Part shown: positions 36,153 to 47,693 of the stretch, piece by piece
Layout of the letters: every line of letters begins with the position of its first letter
Numbering within the stretch: the stretch's first letter is position 1
Origin: Haemonchus contortus
Lineage: Eukaryota; Nematoda; Chromadorea; Rhabditida; Trichostrongylidae
Direction: 5' to 3'
DNA length: 64,000 bases
Assembly: GCA_000469685.2 (NCBI GenBank)
Contig: LS997563.1
Span: 38,046,468-38,110,467 of the forward strand
The notes under the pieces: model-generated
Databases searched by the model: none
The model's input: the letters and a program-made list of their open reading frames with translations, nothing else
Told to the model about the DNA's origin: nothing
Program-made: the position numbers and the translations under genes

Positions 36153-36817
36153 AAAAGGGTTTGCTATGTAGGGGGTTCGAGACAGTTGTCAAATATTTTT
36201 ATTCTTTTTTTAGTTCTTAGCCCTTACAATTATCGCTGCAGCAGTACGATTATCTTCAGTGATTCGTTCAATTCTCTCTTATCATCACCTCAGGATTCAG
36301 CAATTTGAAAAAGTACTCTGGGCTAAGCCAGCCAGCTGTCATGGATTGTTCATTGGTCGTCGTCCGGCAGTCAGCCGGCCGGTGTTTGCTCTAGATAAGA
36401 ACCCAGTAACTGACTGAACAGATGGCATCTTTCGTTGATTTCGCGTTCGTTCCATTTTCGGCCATTCGCTACTGCTGCTTTCTGTCTTTCTGTCTGTCTC
36501 CCAGACTGAACGAGATTCTCCCGTGGATCACGTATGCAGCTGCTGCCTCTTTCAGTTGGCAATCAAATCTCTATTTGGTAATCGCTTTCGCCCAGACAAT
36601 CTCCTCAGAAGATCGCTTCAGGCTCCCACTAGGGATTTACTATTACTAAACTGAACTATTGGCTCACTTAACCACTAATTTAGTTTTCCTGCTCACCGCA
36701 AATAAAATGAATAAGTGCAAGTTTCTCTATATCACTTATAAGGCACAAGTTTAACCCTAGAAGCGTGAGTTTTAAAGAAATTAACAAAGTGCTCGATTGT
36801 AGTCTTCTTACCTTTTA

Positions 36818-36905
36818 GGATGCGCCCCACATTCGACATCCCCACTGATTCGTACATTGTTCGATTGGTATTTCGTTCGAACAATGACTTGCATAGCTCA
36901 ACCCA
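36818..36905 (-). repeat. SINE 3' fragment, inverted
   Basis: GGATGCGCCCCACATTCGAC followed by ATCCCCACTGATTCG and AACAATGACTTGCAT. This is the inverted tail and part of the body, with the rest missing. Confidence 0.6.
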
Positions 36906-37674
36906 GGAGTCTCCTCTTAGCGGAGTTGGTAGCTGACCTGAGGGAATCAGGAAAGCAAACTCCTTTTCTCTGCGACCGTAAGGTTCCGCTCGCGGCCCAT
37001 ATGTACCACTTGCCTGTGCTCTACCTTGTCCTTTGACTCATTTCATGGAAATAAGAAGATAAAAAATACTGAGAGAAAATTTAAGTCAGCCAATAGTCGC
37101 CCATTCACCAAGGATACTGCTCTCCCCCCCCCCCCCCTTTTCGGACCTTATGACCTTGCTTTCCTGGCTCTGAAACGATTTCTCTTGTATAGCTCTGAAT
37201 GAGGATAGCGATGTAGAGGATGAGAGTAAAGCCGATGTTCTCTATGAGATTTCAGGTTGTTAAGTTTGTGAATCACGTAATTTCCGCCTGTTTCTGGATT
37301 GAATCGCTACTTTTTTGATATCTTGTGACTGCAACATCCGAAATTGCCACGAACCAATTTCGAACGTTTTTCAATGGCGCTTATTGAAACGGTTGTGAAT
37401 CGCTATTGCTATGATGGGCCACGTGCTTGTTCGCCGTCATCACTGAGTCACGTTCCTCTGATTTTTTCGGAATGTTTACATTTTTCAAAAGAAATATACA
37501 CGCTACATACACATAAAATAGCTAAAATCTCCAGATTCAGTTAGATTTGTAGTTGCCATGTTTTTTACTGAGCAATCACGAGTCAGCAAGTAGATTACTC
37601 TTCTGCTTTGGTCTCTTGAAGCCTCTGCTGTCAGCTGCTCGAAGGGCATCAGTTAGCATTCGCTGACTCCAGCA

Positions 37675-37915
37675 ATGGTAGCATCTGAAATGTTTCCGGA
37701 TCGAACTCCGCCCTGGGCTGTCCATCCTTCCAACTCAACTGCTTCCCTGATGAGTACCAGGCTTGATCGGATGGAGAAAATCTTTTTTACTACCTCTCCG
37801 AAGACTTTTAAAGCTTTATAGATGAAGTGTACCCTTCCAATCGACTATGCCATCCTGAATGGAAGTCGAGTATATGGCGCATGTCGGATGTATTGCTCGG
37901 CGCTAATCATCATGC
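37675..37915 (+). repeat. SINE-like repeat, diverged
   Basis: Head block CCGGATCGAACTCCGCCC (B-box region), CCATCCTTCCAACTC, GTACCAGGCTTGATCGGATG, then ATCCTGAATGGAAGTCGAGT and ATGGCGCATG (about 37875), and GGCGCTAATCATCATGCCC as the end. All modules are recognisable though mutated. Confidence 0.6.
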
Positions 37916-39045
37916 CCTTCCAGTGTATCTATGAGTCATAAGTTTACCCATCCCCAACATGAGTTCATTCCCAACTGGCACTTGAATCAACTTGAACTTG
38001 AGTAACGCTCTCCCGTCACACTTCACTCACACACGTATTACCAATGACTAACTCAGTGGGAGTGTCGACACTCTCCGACCGATCTTATCGATTGATTTAT
38101 TGGTTTACGAGATGCCGACTGGTAAACAACAATCTGTGAGGCGTCTCAATGTTTGCTTGTTGCTCGATTGCTCGTACCTCCATCAAAGAATTCATCCCTC
38201 AACTCGTTACCAGCCAGTTCAGTTACGGATGGTCTTGTTTTGCTGCTTTGCCTCCCCCTCCCCCCTCCATCCATTGCCCATAATCAGATTTTGTCTCAGT
38301 TACATGACTGACTGTTGTTCCATCAGCTGGAGCTATTTCTAGTTGGCCCCCTATTGATTACGCTCTCTTTGAGTCAACAGGGTCGAATCCCAGGCACGAC
38401 GGAAATGGAAACCACATCACAGCCAAATCGATGTGAATGTTACCAAAAAACCAATGGCATTTTCTAAATAGTAGAGTGAGGTCTTCCAAAATCCCCCCTT
38501 AAAGTCTCCTTTGATCCCCTAACATTCCCCACTTCTCCCATGTTCCCTGTGTTTTGTCGGTTAATCCTTTGTGACTTGATACTTTTGACTAGTTATTTTG
38601 ATCCGTTCCTCGTCTCCACTATAGACGGCGCCTCTACGAGGCAGTAAACAACAAACAATAAACAACAGATAGGGCTATCTAAACAGTATTGTATCGTACA
38701 AATCACGGTATAATACGATATTCAGAGATAGACTCAGGAAATGTTGTTGTTCAGGTTCTTCTGTACAGGAATTTAACTGAATAACACCGTCAGAGACGAG
38801 TGGATCGGGTTTTTTTTAGAAAAATTTCTTTTTTTTCGACTTTATTTCAGTTTTTTTTCAGGATTTCGCCTGCATATTTTATCTGCTCTAGGGCATCATT
38901 TTCTCTCTGAAAACTCTGTTGGGCTTCGATCTTCCAGCCTGGGGATTTACCTGGACGGTATTTCAGTTTGTGGGTACATATTGGTTGGGAGGAAGGAAGA
39001 ATTAGACACAGTACACATAGCCATTTACCCATCCCTCCTGACCTA
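37916..39045. other. non-coding stretch with an isolated tRNA-like head
   Basis: GGTCGAATCCCAGGCACGAC at 38381..38400 is a B-box-like head with no recognisable SINE body after it. T-rich runs occur at 38810..38860. Frames up to 80 codons are unrecognised. Confidence 0.4.
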
Positions 39046-39572
39046 CAGTAGCGCTCAAAAGTCTTTGGTGAATTGGTTCTCCAGCCGTACTTTTCAGTCG
39101 TAACTCCTTTCCTACTATATCTAATCTTGCGAAATTTCTATATTTGGAGCGTGGGTGTATTGTGAATATTCACCGCTATTAATCTGCAATCTGATTATGT
39201 TCCAGATATTCCAAAGAGCACGAGCTCAAAAATCGACTGAAAATACAGATGATGGCCCTTATAGAATCTCTTTTCTTCTTGTCATGTCTAGAGTGTACGA
39301 ACGGTAATGCCGAACACAACAGATGAGAAAAACGCACATAAGGTGTGAATAAGTGGAGACTTCAACAACTTTATTTTTAGCAAAATCTGCTACCGGAACA
39401 GACCTCTTGCCCTATCTGTGGATATTGCAGCTTTCCAGTCAAATACTGTTGGGTAGGGCCAAATATGCTCTAGTTAAACATATCCAAATTTTGCGCGATT
39501 CACTCTACTAAGAAAAAAGTTATGAACGAGAAAGGTTCAAAGCATTTCACCGAAGACTTTTGAGCGCTACTG
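39046..39572. mobile_element. Tc1-like MITE (527 bp)
   Basis: The ends CAGTAGCGCTCAAAAGTCTT (39046..) and, inverted, the matching end at 39572 agree in 26 of the first 27 bases and are flanked by TA. A weaker inverted match continues to about 95 bp (TAACTCCTTTCCTACTA versus TAACTTTTTTCTTAGTA). Tc1/mariner elements insert at TA and often start CAGT. There is no transposase frame inside, so it is non-autonomous. Confidence 0.85.
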
Positions 39573-40477
39573 TATGTATATGTGATAGGGTATTCGGAAG
39601 ATAGGGTAGTGGTAGTGGCATACACTTCCCGAACCTAATGACCTAATGAAAATATCATTCTCCTGTGGTGTCTGATGGCTACTGAATTTTTTGTTAGCTG
39701 AATTGTTTTTTAAGAGCTTCTATAAAATAGTATGTGCGAGGTACAGTACGAGAAGCGATGACTGCATTTCACCAGTTCGCTAATTCTCCTATTCGCTCAT
39801 TCGCTTGTCCCGCCCAAGTATGAACGCGTAAATCTCCAGAACAATCCGTATTATTTAACTAGATATCCTTTCAATGTAAACAACAAGTACATGTATTATC
39901 TAAAGGATTAATCAGGCACAGCTCACATGACCCTTCATTTCTTGCCAATTAGTTCTGCTAATGGAAGAACTGAAGGAAACGGCAAGGAAATGGGAGCTTA
40001 GTCAGGGAAATGATACCCAGGCATTTTGCGATTATAATGATAATGAGATAATAATAATATTTACGGATTATAAAGTACAGTGGCTTGATGCGAAATTACT
40101 TCCTAAGTGGGGACTATGAAAGCCCTTTCTCATTCAATCGTCTAATCAAACACTCCTTTCCCACTCACTGCTCAGCGACTTTCTGAAACATAACCAACTA
40201 ATTGTTCTCTCACGTTCATCATCCTAACGCTATTGTACTACCACCTCCTTATCGATTGTTTATTTACTTATTTATTTATTCGTGTGCTCATTTATTTGTT
40301 TGTTTATTAGCTGACTCATCGGTTTGTTCAAGTGCTCATGCATTTAATTGTTTACCTGCTAGATTATTTATTTACTTTAATTCACTACACTATAAGATGC
40401 GCCATGAAAAACAGGTCGGAAGGGGTAACCTCAGTCACTTTATAGAACTGAACAAGAGTAAATCCTTGTTTGTTAGT
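39573..40477. other. non-coding stretch
   Basis: AT-rich sequence with TTTATTTA tracts at 40255..40385. The 108-codon frame at 40202..40528 reads through those tracts and into a SINE and is rejected as a gene. Nothing else is recognised. Confidence 0.4.
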
Positions 40478-40745
40478 CAATTCCGTCGTGGGATACGCCC
40501 TACCTTCGACTTCCATTCAGAATCGTAGTGGCGTTTGAATGCGTATGTGGCCTGTACAATGACTTGCGGTGACCAGCCGTGTACAAATCAGTGCTTTTAT
40601 CCTCTCAAACGAAGATGGTACAGCTTGACCAATCCTAGGAGGATGAAATTCTTGGTTGCTGTGGGCAGTTATCGATGAGGATTCTATCCCTGGACCATGT
40701 GTGTAAGATAGTGCGCCACTTGGCCCTGAACCATTTGCCACTTTA
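40478..40745 (-). repeat. tRNA-derived SINE-like repeat, near full-length, inverted
   Basis: On the plus strand it reads GGGATACGCCCTACCTTCGA, CTTCCATTCAGAATCGTAGT, GGCGTTTGAATGCGTATGTG, GACTTGCGGTGACCAGCC, TGTACAAATCAGTGCTTTTA, then the head with ATTCTATCCCTGG and TGTGTGTAAGATAGTGCGCC. All modules are present, the head being more decayed than at 30.6 kb. Confidence 0.78.
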
Positions 40746-42744
40746 TTAACTTTCATCAAGTTAAGGATTGTTTCGTTACTTTCTGAGACGGGTCGCTACT
40801 ATATCCCCTACATATGCCGCTTTTGAGCCAGTTACTATGTAGGGCTTCTAAAAGGAAACGAAGTAATTTCTTCCAGAATTTTTGGCTGTTTTTTATTTAT
40901 GTGTTGTATAGGTGCGTAAATGGAAAGTGCATGTGCCCTCTGGAAAAAGTCGAATTCGTGGCCCGACGATATGAGCAAACATACAGCCAATTCTGGCAAT
41001 AGTATATGGCAGGCTTTTTAGAAAAACATATTCAAAAAAGGTTTCTATTTGATTTGTGCCAATTCCGTATTGCGGTCATGAGACCAGCTTTTCCTTCCGA
41101 ATTCGACATAATTATTCAACTGATCAATAAAACTAGTAAGTAAGGCCCCTCTAATGCTTGTACAGCCGTCTAATTTGAGCTTTCAGACTTTTTCTCGGCT
41201 CATTGGAATATTCTTGAGCACTTCCTGATGCGAATGGAAATTTTAGAAATTTTCAAACTTCGGGGAAATTATGCTCTGAAATGTTTTGTAAATATTTACA
41301 AAATTCAGAAAAGCTATGAGTTTTTTTTGAATAACTATCACTTTTTTTGCCAATTTTTTTCCATTTTTTTACTGAACCCTAGACCATGGCGGTGGCATCA
41401 GACTGACCATCCTTCGCCTGACACCCCAAATGATCTAGTTTGGCAAAATGAGAATGAACTAAGGTTTTTTTGCTCTGGATCGTGCTTAAAAATGACTTTC
41501 GCTCGAAAAAAAGAGTGTTTGTGTTACCAACAAAATGAAACGGGTTCTTCTACACCAGGATGAGACTTTTTGATGACAAAATTCCAAAAAAAAACCTTTC
41601 CCAAACGTTAGTGAAACCAGTTCGATCAAAAATGCAAAGATCATTAGGAGATACCCGTTGCACTACAAAAGTCCGGTTCGAGAATTCGAAGCCAGTTTCG
41701 TATGTTTTAAGGCTTCACTCGCTAGGTGAATGTCAGCGAGTTTGAACAACAAGCAATCCCGTTTTGGAATGGAGCCATGCATCTGATGCCTCCCTGGAAC
41801 CATGGTGACGTTTGGATGCGTATCTGACCTTCACAATATGATTTGGGACATATTGATGAACAATTCACGTCTTCACCTCCCACAAAAGTCCGACACCAGT
41901 TAGTCGGCTTTGCAAGGTGCAGGGAATGGTTCCCCTATCGGTGACGGATTTGATCCCCGGACAGTGCATGTCGTAAGGGCGCCCCTTGACACCACACTAT
42001 CTCCACCCCAACAGAAACTTCAACTCATTGTAACACAAATACGGAAATAAGTTGAAAATTTCAGAGTAAAACGTCTGTTTCTGGATTTTGCATAAGGTAT
42101 AGGCCTGAGGAGTGATCGAAAGCTCTTGACTTCTTTCTGGGATCGATTTCTTTTCAAAGCGATCAATGTGGTGATAGTAATTTTGACCCGAAACCAATTC
42201 CATCTCGTCCTGATTGTATCGATTACTACCTTTTCAGTATTACGATATCGTGTTGGAGTATTCGTTGATAATAGATTCAGCTGTCCTCTCATCAACAGCA
42301 AAAACTAGTCGGTCGGTTTTTTTCTCGGTTAGGCCGGAGGCTGCCCAAAATTAGTTTCATTCGTCCCAGTCCGTTTGTGGGTGTTCGTTGTGGCATGTGC
42401 TCTGGTTCTGGCAGTGATCTATCGACTCGGGATCGAAGTCACCCATGGGCTCAGTTCCGCTTGCCTGCGTTCATGCAACCTACCCACACCTTTCATGTTT
42501 TCCAACCAGTCATCGCCCTTTGTTCTCCTGAATCTCCTGAATCTTGATTTGAATGGCTCCTAGTGAGATCTGGGCGAATTTTCGATCTGGCTTTCGTCCT
42601 TCCTGTTTCTACAGCACTTGATAGTACTGGACTCAATCTGGACGAGTTATTGGCTTTACTGTTCTACATTGAATGACTTTTCAAAAGCGAATGTTTTTTT
42701 AAAAAAATTTTTATTATTCAACAATATGAGTACATACTTATCCC
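40746..42744. other. non-coding stretch
   Basis: No gene recognised. It includes a decayed SINE at 41765..41997 and a possible body trace at 41395..41455 (ACCATCCTTCGCC, GATCTAGTTTGGCA). Another B-box-like GGGATCGAAGTCACC is at 42429. A 111-codon plus frame at 41228..41563 is unrecognised. Confidence 0.35.
41765..41997 (-). repeat. SINE-like repeat, diverged, inverted
   Basis: It begins GAGCCATGCATCTGATGCC (tail), then GACGTTTGGATGCGTATCTG, CACAATATGATTTGGGACAT, and finishes with the head GACGGATTTGATCCCCGGAC and GTCGTAAGGGCGCCCC, whose complement carries GGGGATCAAATCC. Old but complete in outline. Confidence 0.55.
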
Positions 42745-42877
42745 TATATTATTATATTATATTATATTATATTATATTATATTATATTATATTATATTAT
42801 ATTATATTATATTATATTATATCATATTATATTATATTATTATTATTATTATTATTATTATATTATATTATTATATT
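42745..42877. repeat. (ATTAT)n pentanucleotide microsatellite with (ATT)n core
   Basis: About 18 near-perfect ATTAT units run from 42746, then an ATT trinucleotide stretch at about 42838..42861, then more ATTAT. The 99-codon frame across it encodes only a Tyr-Ile-Ile-Leu-Tyr pattern and is not a gene. The array length may be wrong in an assembly. Confidence 0.95.
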
Positions 42878-43636
42878 TAGCTTGATGACCCTCCTGGCTT
42901 TGTGGCTATATGCTTGAGTAATTTTAATTTGTAAACTGACTTCCGGCTTTCAGCAGCGACATAAAAAAAAACGAAAAAATCTTAAAATAACATTTGTTTG
43001 ATTATTTAACGATTAAATATCCAGTTAATCTCGTACAAGCTGTTTGTTTGAGTGTTTCAAGCACTCACCCGCCACGGAACTGATGCGACTCGTCTGACAA
43101 CAAGCTTAGACGGCCCTTTTGGCCGCAATATTTAGGCCTTTTTCCGTAATTTTGTTTGGTTGCCTTAGAAACAAACAGCCTCTCCATTCGTACATGTAAA
43201 GGTGTTATGAACGGAGAGTATCATTCTATCTAAGGAGAGGTTCTCAGAGAGAATGGGTTGATTCTGGTTACTTTGCAGTTGTTTTTGATTATTCTTGAGC
43301 TTGGAGGTTATTGAAAAGGGATAAGTAATTCAAATTTAATTTTTTGAAAATTATTAACTTTTTTGCTCGATACCTTCCTGAACCTACGGTGGCTTAGGCG
43401 TTCTTAGGCGATTTCATCATTCATTTTAACGTTTGCCTTTCTCCAAAGTCCGCTTCTACCGACAAACCGGTGCAGCCCTTTGAAGAAGGCGTTTTCCAAG
43501 TTTTTCCATTTCACGGCTAAGATTAAATCAAATTAGCCTAAAAATTGGCCAAATAAAACTTCGAATTCTTTTGGATCCGAGATTCCCAGGTTTCTCCTGA
43601 ATTAGCTGAACTTTATTTCTCAAATTTTCCAAACTC
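42878..43636. other. non-coding stretch
   Basis: AT-rich, with a short GGCCCTTTTGGCC palindrome at about 43110. No coding or repeat feature is supported. Confidence 0.4.
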
Positions 43637-45476
43637 ATGGAAAAGAAAATGGGTGAGCCGGTAAGTCTCTTCAATTTTCCTTCAACTTTCGCTTTGTATT
43701 CGGCTATTATTCAAAAATTTTTGAGTGACATCCGAGTTTTGTGACCTAATTGACCTATACAGTTCTCCAGGGACCAACATATTTATTTTCACTGAGAAGT
43801 CCCTTCCCAAATAATCGATTCCGAGGAGGTGGGGGACATTTTGAGATTGGTGAGTCTCGATCTGAGACCCAATATTCGGAGCGTAGTTGTGATGTCGTCC
43901 CACTACCCCACCTCCACAAATTTGTAAATTATCATCCTTTGGGAGCTGATATTCCAGAATTTTCTATTATCATTGATGTTTTATGTTTTCCATTGTATGA
44001 AATGTAAATGTAAACAGTAAATAATCACTGAAAATGTCATTGCGAGGGCCACCCCTCCTCTCTAACACAGGGCGATAGAGCGCAGAGAAGCGGGGATCGA
44101 CGTCTTTGGGGGTCTTATTGATGCTGTAGAAATGAACCAGCATTGGTCGAGTGAGTGTTCGGCTCTTCCCTCATCCCAGCTCCCAGGTAATAATCTCACC
44201 CATTCGAGATTATTACCTCCTACGGCTTCTTCAAAAAAAATATTCCCCTGGCTTAGAACGTTTTCAACTGGCAACACAGGTTCCTGGAGCAGGCTACCCC
44301 TTTTTGTCTGGACTGAAGAGCCTAGGGCTAGAGATGGGGGTTACCCCCTTTCTGTTACCATTACATTTTCGTCAAATCATTAAATTCTGTTCATTCACGA
44401 GAGCTTTGGAACCTTCATTCTCCGGCGCCTTCCTCCACCTCCTTCCCACCAACCCAGCAGTTTATGTTTACGACCAAGCCATCAATACAACTCGAACAAG
44501 GCCATGCCATGTCTCGTCAATGGCCGGGCCGTCGCTTTTTCCTTTGTGCTTCGAAGGGGGATTCAAGTCTTTTAATCGAATAACCTTTCACACAATGATG
44601 AGTGCTTTGCGCATGAAAAAGGCGGCGACCAATTCGTCATTGGGAGCGCCAAAGAAGAAGAAAAACGAGGCGGGCAGTCTTTACTGAACAACTTCGACAA
44701 AAAGGCAGTCGATACTTCTTGCTTCAAGTGACGTTTTAATCTAGCAGAATCCACTGGTTGATTTATTCTGGCTTTTAACTTCGTGGCGCAACGCCTTCCT
44801 TCTTCTCCTAGAACCAGTCGGAACCCTCCTGCTATGGCCTCGCCTAGGCCGACCTTTGACGCAACTCGTCCTTCGTCTATGGAGCGTCACATCGTTCAGA
44901 AAACTGTGCATATTGATTTTTCACACGCTAATCGATACTTATACTTTTCTTTACTCGTTATAGATAGTATTCAAAATCCCAATACTGGCCTCCCAAACTC
45001 TTCGGGACAGTTGGCCCAGCAGTTTTCCACTCAATTTTGACGAAAAGGATCCCAGACGTTGACAAAGGAAGTGGGTAAATCCCTTACTTAAGCCAACATT
45101 GGGTGCTAGGGCACTTCCAGTCATTGCAGTTGCCCCATTTTTTTTGGTATTTCAGTAACAAACTGATATGTAATCCATCAGTTTCTGGAAGCGAGGTGAT
45201 CGATTGATATCCCTGATATCTACAGGTTCCATGATGGGCCCCGGGAAGCAGGGGGTGGGAAAAGTGGATGTTCAAACCCCACCCATGCCCCCAAGGGATC
45301 GGTTTTTCGATAGCGGATTCGTTGGAGAAGTTAAAAGCCCTGTTTTATGGGTTAAGCGGCTAGTTGGGTTTGGGAGGGTTACTGGTCAAGCCAGTGGAAC
45401 ATCTCAGAACCAGAACAATTCTCGACTTGATCAACAGACGGAAAGGCTGGACGCATCACAAAATGGAAATGATTAA
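43637..45476 (+). CDS. candidate three-exon gene, unrecognised 117-residue protein
   Basis: Proposed exons are 43637..43660, 43771..43849 and 45226..45476. Exon 1 is ATG plus seven codons to a consensus GTAAGT donor. Exon 2 follows TTCTCCAG, is open for 26 codons and ends at GTGAGT in phase 1. Exon 3 follows TCTACAG, completes the codon and runs 82 codons to TAA. Introns are 110 and 1376 nt, all GT-AG. The product starts MEKKMGEPGPTYLFSLRSPF, has a GGGG linker (residues 27-30), a Pro-rich QTPPMPPRDRFF segment and a Gln/Asn/Ser-rich hydrophilic end. I do not recognise it. Three matching phases with two consensus donors are encouraging, but exons could be missed in intron 2, where a 178-codon frame (44151..44687) also lies. 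Confidence 0.38.
44186..44217. repeat. 12-bp perfect hairpin
   Basis: GGTAATAATCTC and GAGATTATTACC are perfect inverted repeats around ACCCATTC. It falls in intron 2 of the candidate gene at 43637..45476. It could be a structured RNA element or chance. Confidence 0.7.
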
Positions 45477-47133
45477 TGTCTGGAGCTTCATCTTTTTTAT
45501 TTCATGATTTACTTCGTTCATCTTTTTCTCCTACTTCCACGGTTCCCTCAGAATTCCAGAAGTTTCCCTAATTTCTCCTTGGAAAGCGTATTTTATGGTC
45601 TATAATCGCGAAGTGGGACATCAACTTTTTCCCTGGAACCTTCTCCTTATTCTCCACGTGTGGTCTCCAGGCTTCCCCAACCTGATGGACTAATATATTT
45701 CTTATCGGATGAATATTACTTTCTTTTTTTCTGATTCTTTTCATCTTATGCTGGTGGTGTTTCCCATATCCCTCTCAAGCTCAGGTATTTGGAACGGGGG
45801 TTGGCCTAGTTCGAAATGAGTGACGGCTCTTGAGCTTCATGTGTGGTGCAGCGATTTCGCATGTCGAAATACCTCGGGAAGCCGGTTCTAAAGCGTCCGG
45901 TGTAACCTCGTCGAGTTGCTTGCGCAACCACCAACGCTCATCGGTTTTTCCCCCGGCAATCATTTCACTTCGTTCGCAATCTCACTTTATGAGGTGCTGT
46001 CGATGGGGGCGAGAACGATGTGATTCTTTAGTATTTTTCCAGTGTTATGTGGTTTTGGGTAATGGGAAGTGGAAGGAAGAGTGCTGTGGGCAGGGCCTAA
46101 GTTAGGCCTTTCTGAATTCCGCGAATCGGTTAATCCAACTCTAACCAGGGTCGGAAAAAAGTCTGTGTGAATTGATGGATGAGCTCATCGGCGGGGGTGG
46201 GTGGGTGTTAGCTAATATTGCTTTCAAATTTTATATCCGGTCCCACCCACTTGCCTCCAGCTCATCGAGGGAGTGGGTATTGGGTGAGCTGGTATCGCTA
46301 TCAAATTTTACGTCCGATCCCTCCCACCTCCACCTCCCCACCTCATGCTATCGTTCCCAGTCCTTCGAATTTCAGACTCCTCCATTTTTTCACTTTTTAA
46401 AGTTTTTTTCGTACATCTGCTATCTCCACAATCCCTCCTTTCCTGTGGGTTTTAGCAAAAACTAATTTTTCACTTTTCGCTGAACTGATATGGTAATCAT
46501 TTGGGACCAACCCAAAAGAATTCCATAAAAATGGTTGCCCCCTTATTTTCTGAGATTTATGCCGAGATAATTGCTCCAGCCAATTGGAATTTATGCAAAT
46601 ATTTCCTGTTTCATGCCGGCTGACTGACATGCCGCACCTCGTAGCATAGCCCGCCCCCGTTCGCCGCGTTCCCCCTTGCCCTTTGCTGCACTGCCGGCCG
46701 GCCGGTTCTCCCCCACTGAGGTGCTATTTGTTTTCGGCATCGGTCTGATTGCGAAATGGCTTTTACCTACCTTTTTGGAGTAGTAAGATTTTAAGTTGTT
46801 AATAAGCTAATGAGAATCTCTGGATAACAGTTGAGTCCTATATAGGGCCCTACAGCTTCCAATGGGACTTTAGGTTCACATCTTTTTGAATGGGCTGTAT
46901 TTTCTTGAACTAAAATCTTTTTTGAGTTTTTTACTCTTTTATTTTCACGAAATTCCTTAAATAACCTAATGATTCAATTGTTCAGTGATCACTTCCTTCG
47001 TATTTTTCAGTGATAGTTGTGTCTTTCCGTCATGATTTGTCTATAAGACTTTCACGCTGTGTTTATACTCTGCGAATTTCCCTAGTTTCCAGTCAAAGCA
47101 GCTGACTCTATGCTCCCATCCCACGGCCGTGTT
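45477..47133. other. spacer with a tandem duplication
   Basis: No gene recognised. The tandem pair at 46201..46350 is the main feature. A 91-codon plus frame (45830..46105) overlaps a 60-codon minus frame (45781..45963), and neither is recognised. The GC-rich patch 46640..46710 carries CCGCCCCC and GGCCGGCCGG motifs, so a promoter is possible. Confidence 0.35.
46201..46350 (+). repeat. ~75-bp tandem duplication
   Basis: Unit 1 contains GTGGGTGTTAGC, CAAATTTTATATCCGGTCCC and ACCCAC. Unit 2 contains GTGGGTATTGGG, CAAATTTTACGTCCGATCCC and TCCCACC. Anchors are 72-77 bp apart. A 97-codon frame (46172..46465) crosses both units, giving a repeated WVL...FKFYIRSHP / SNFTSDPSH pattern, but it has no recognised family. 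Confidence 0.65.
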
Positions 47134-47205
47134 GTTTTATGTGAACAACTGATTGCAAGGTTGCTGAAATAGACGCAATCTTCCTGTCAGTTGTTCACGT
47201 AAAAC
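47134..47205 (+). ncRNA. pre-miRNA-like hairpin, strand uncertain
   Basis: The 31-nt left arm (47134..47164) pairs with the 31-nt right arm (47175..47205) around TGAAATAGAC. As plus-strand RNA, 29 of 31 positions pair: 26 Watson-Crick and 3 G:U, with isolated U:U and C:C mismatches and no bulge. Stem length, small terminal loop and sparse internal mismatches fit an animal miRNA precursor. The candidate mature arms GTGAACAACTGATTGCAAGG and TTCCTGTCAGTTGTTCACGT match no miRNA family I can name. It could instead be a short MITE, and the complementary strand would also fold. Confidence 0.5.
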
Positions 47206-47402
47206 GCATGGAATAGGTCCAGATTGGGTTATTAAATGGGTGATTCTTGATTTTACGACCATACCACAAGGTTAAGGAGTCTTAAGCAATTCATTCAAGT
47301 CCCTCCCTCCCCCACCTTCTGTAGTACGTAGGTGACATTGCATAGCCGCTACCTTGCGAAGGTGTCGACTTCCAGCGCTTCATCCGTCCTACACCCACGG
47401 AA
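47206..47402. other. spacer
   Basis: Short spacer after the hairpin. It ends with a GTGTCAG that could act as a splice acceptor for the frame that follows. Confidence 0.3.
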
Positions 47403-47693
47403 TTGTGTCAGGTATGCTTGACGAAGGGTGGATTTGCTCATTTGGGAGTAGGAGCTCTACTGAAGGAAGAGCTCGTATTCCAGCCCTTGCCCCCCGGTCG
47501 GGGCACTTACCAAGGGTTATGGGAGTCGTACTTTGGAGCAAGATGTGAGGGTCGGACTGTTGAAAACATTTGCCCCTTCGTCATCCGACATGTTATCGGC
47601 TTTGAAAACGGTAACAACACCAGTCGAACCGGAATTTCCACTTTTGTAATTCGAAAACGTGGTCTTGCAACGATCTCTACAGTAACCGGGTGA
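47403..47693 (+). CDS. unrecognised frame, possible exon
   Basis: A 96-codon frame, moderately GC-rich, with protein-like composition (GGFAHLGVGALLKEELVFQP, then FGARCEGRTVENICPFVIRH). A possible acceptor CAG lies at its start, and a possible donor GTAACA lies inside at about 47612. A minus-strand frame of 98 codons (47507..47803) overlaps it, so strand and reality are undecided. It may be an exon or a fragment of an old transposable element. Confidence 0.2.
   Translation: MCQVCLTKGGFAHLGVGALLKEELVFQPLPPGRGTYQGLWESYFGARCEGRTVENICPFVIRHVIGFENGNNTSRTGISTFVIRKRGLATISTVTG

Larger units (their letters stand above)
35711..37674. other. non-coding stretch
   Basis: No gene recognised. It contains TTTA-rich sequence at 35905..35945, the 30-bp tandem repeat at 36067..36152, a SINE fragment at 36818..36905 and a C14 run at 37124..37137. 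Frames up to 81 codons are unrecognised. Confidence 0.4.

Noticed and set aside
40202..40528. 108-codon plus-strand frame
   Set aside because: It consists of TTTA-repeat translation (YLFIYLFI-like) running into an inverted SINE.
40902..41002. Cys pattern CVNGKCMC resembling short channel-blocker peptides
   Set aside because: Only three Cys residues in an unsupported frame with no signal peptide or further cysteines. Treated as chance.
42618..42917. 99-codon plus-strand frame
   Set aside because: Produced by the ATTAT microsatellite, which has no stop in this frame.
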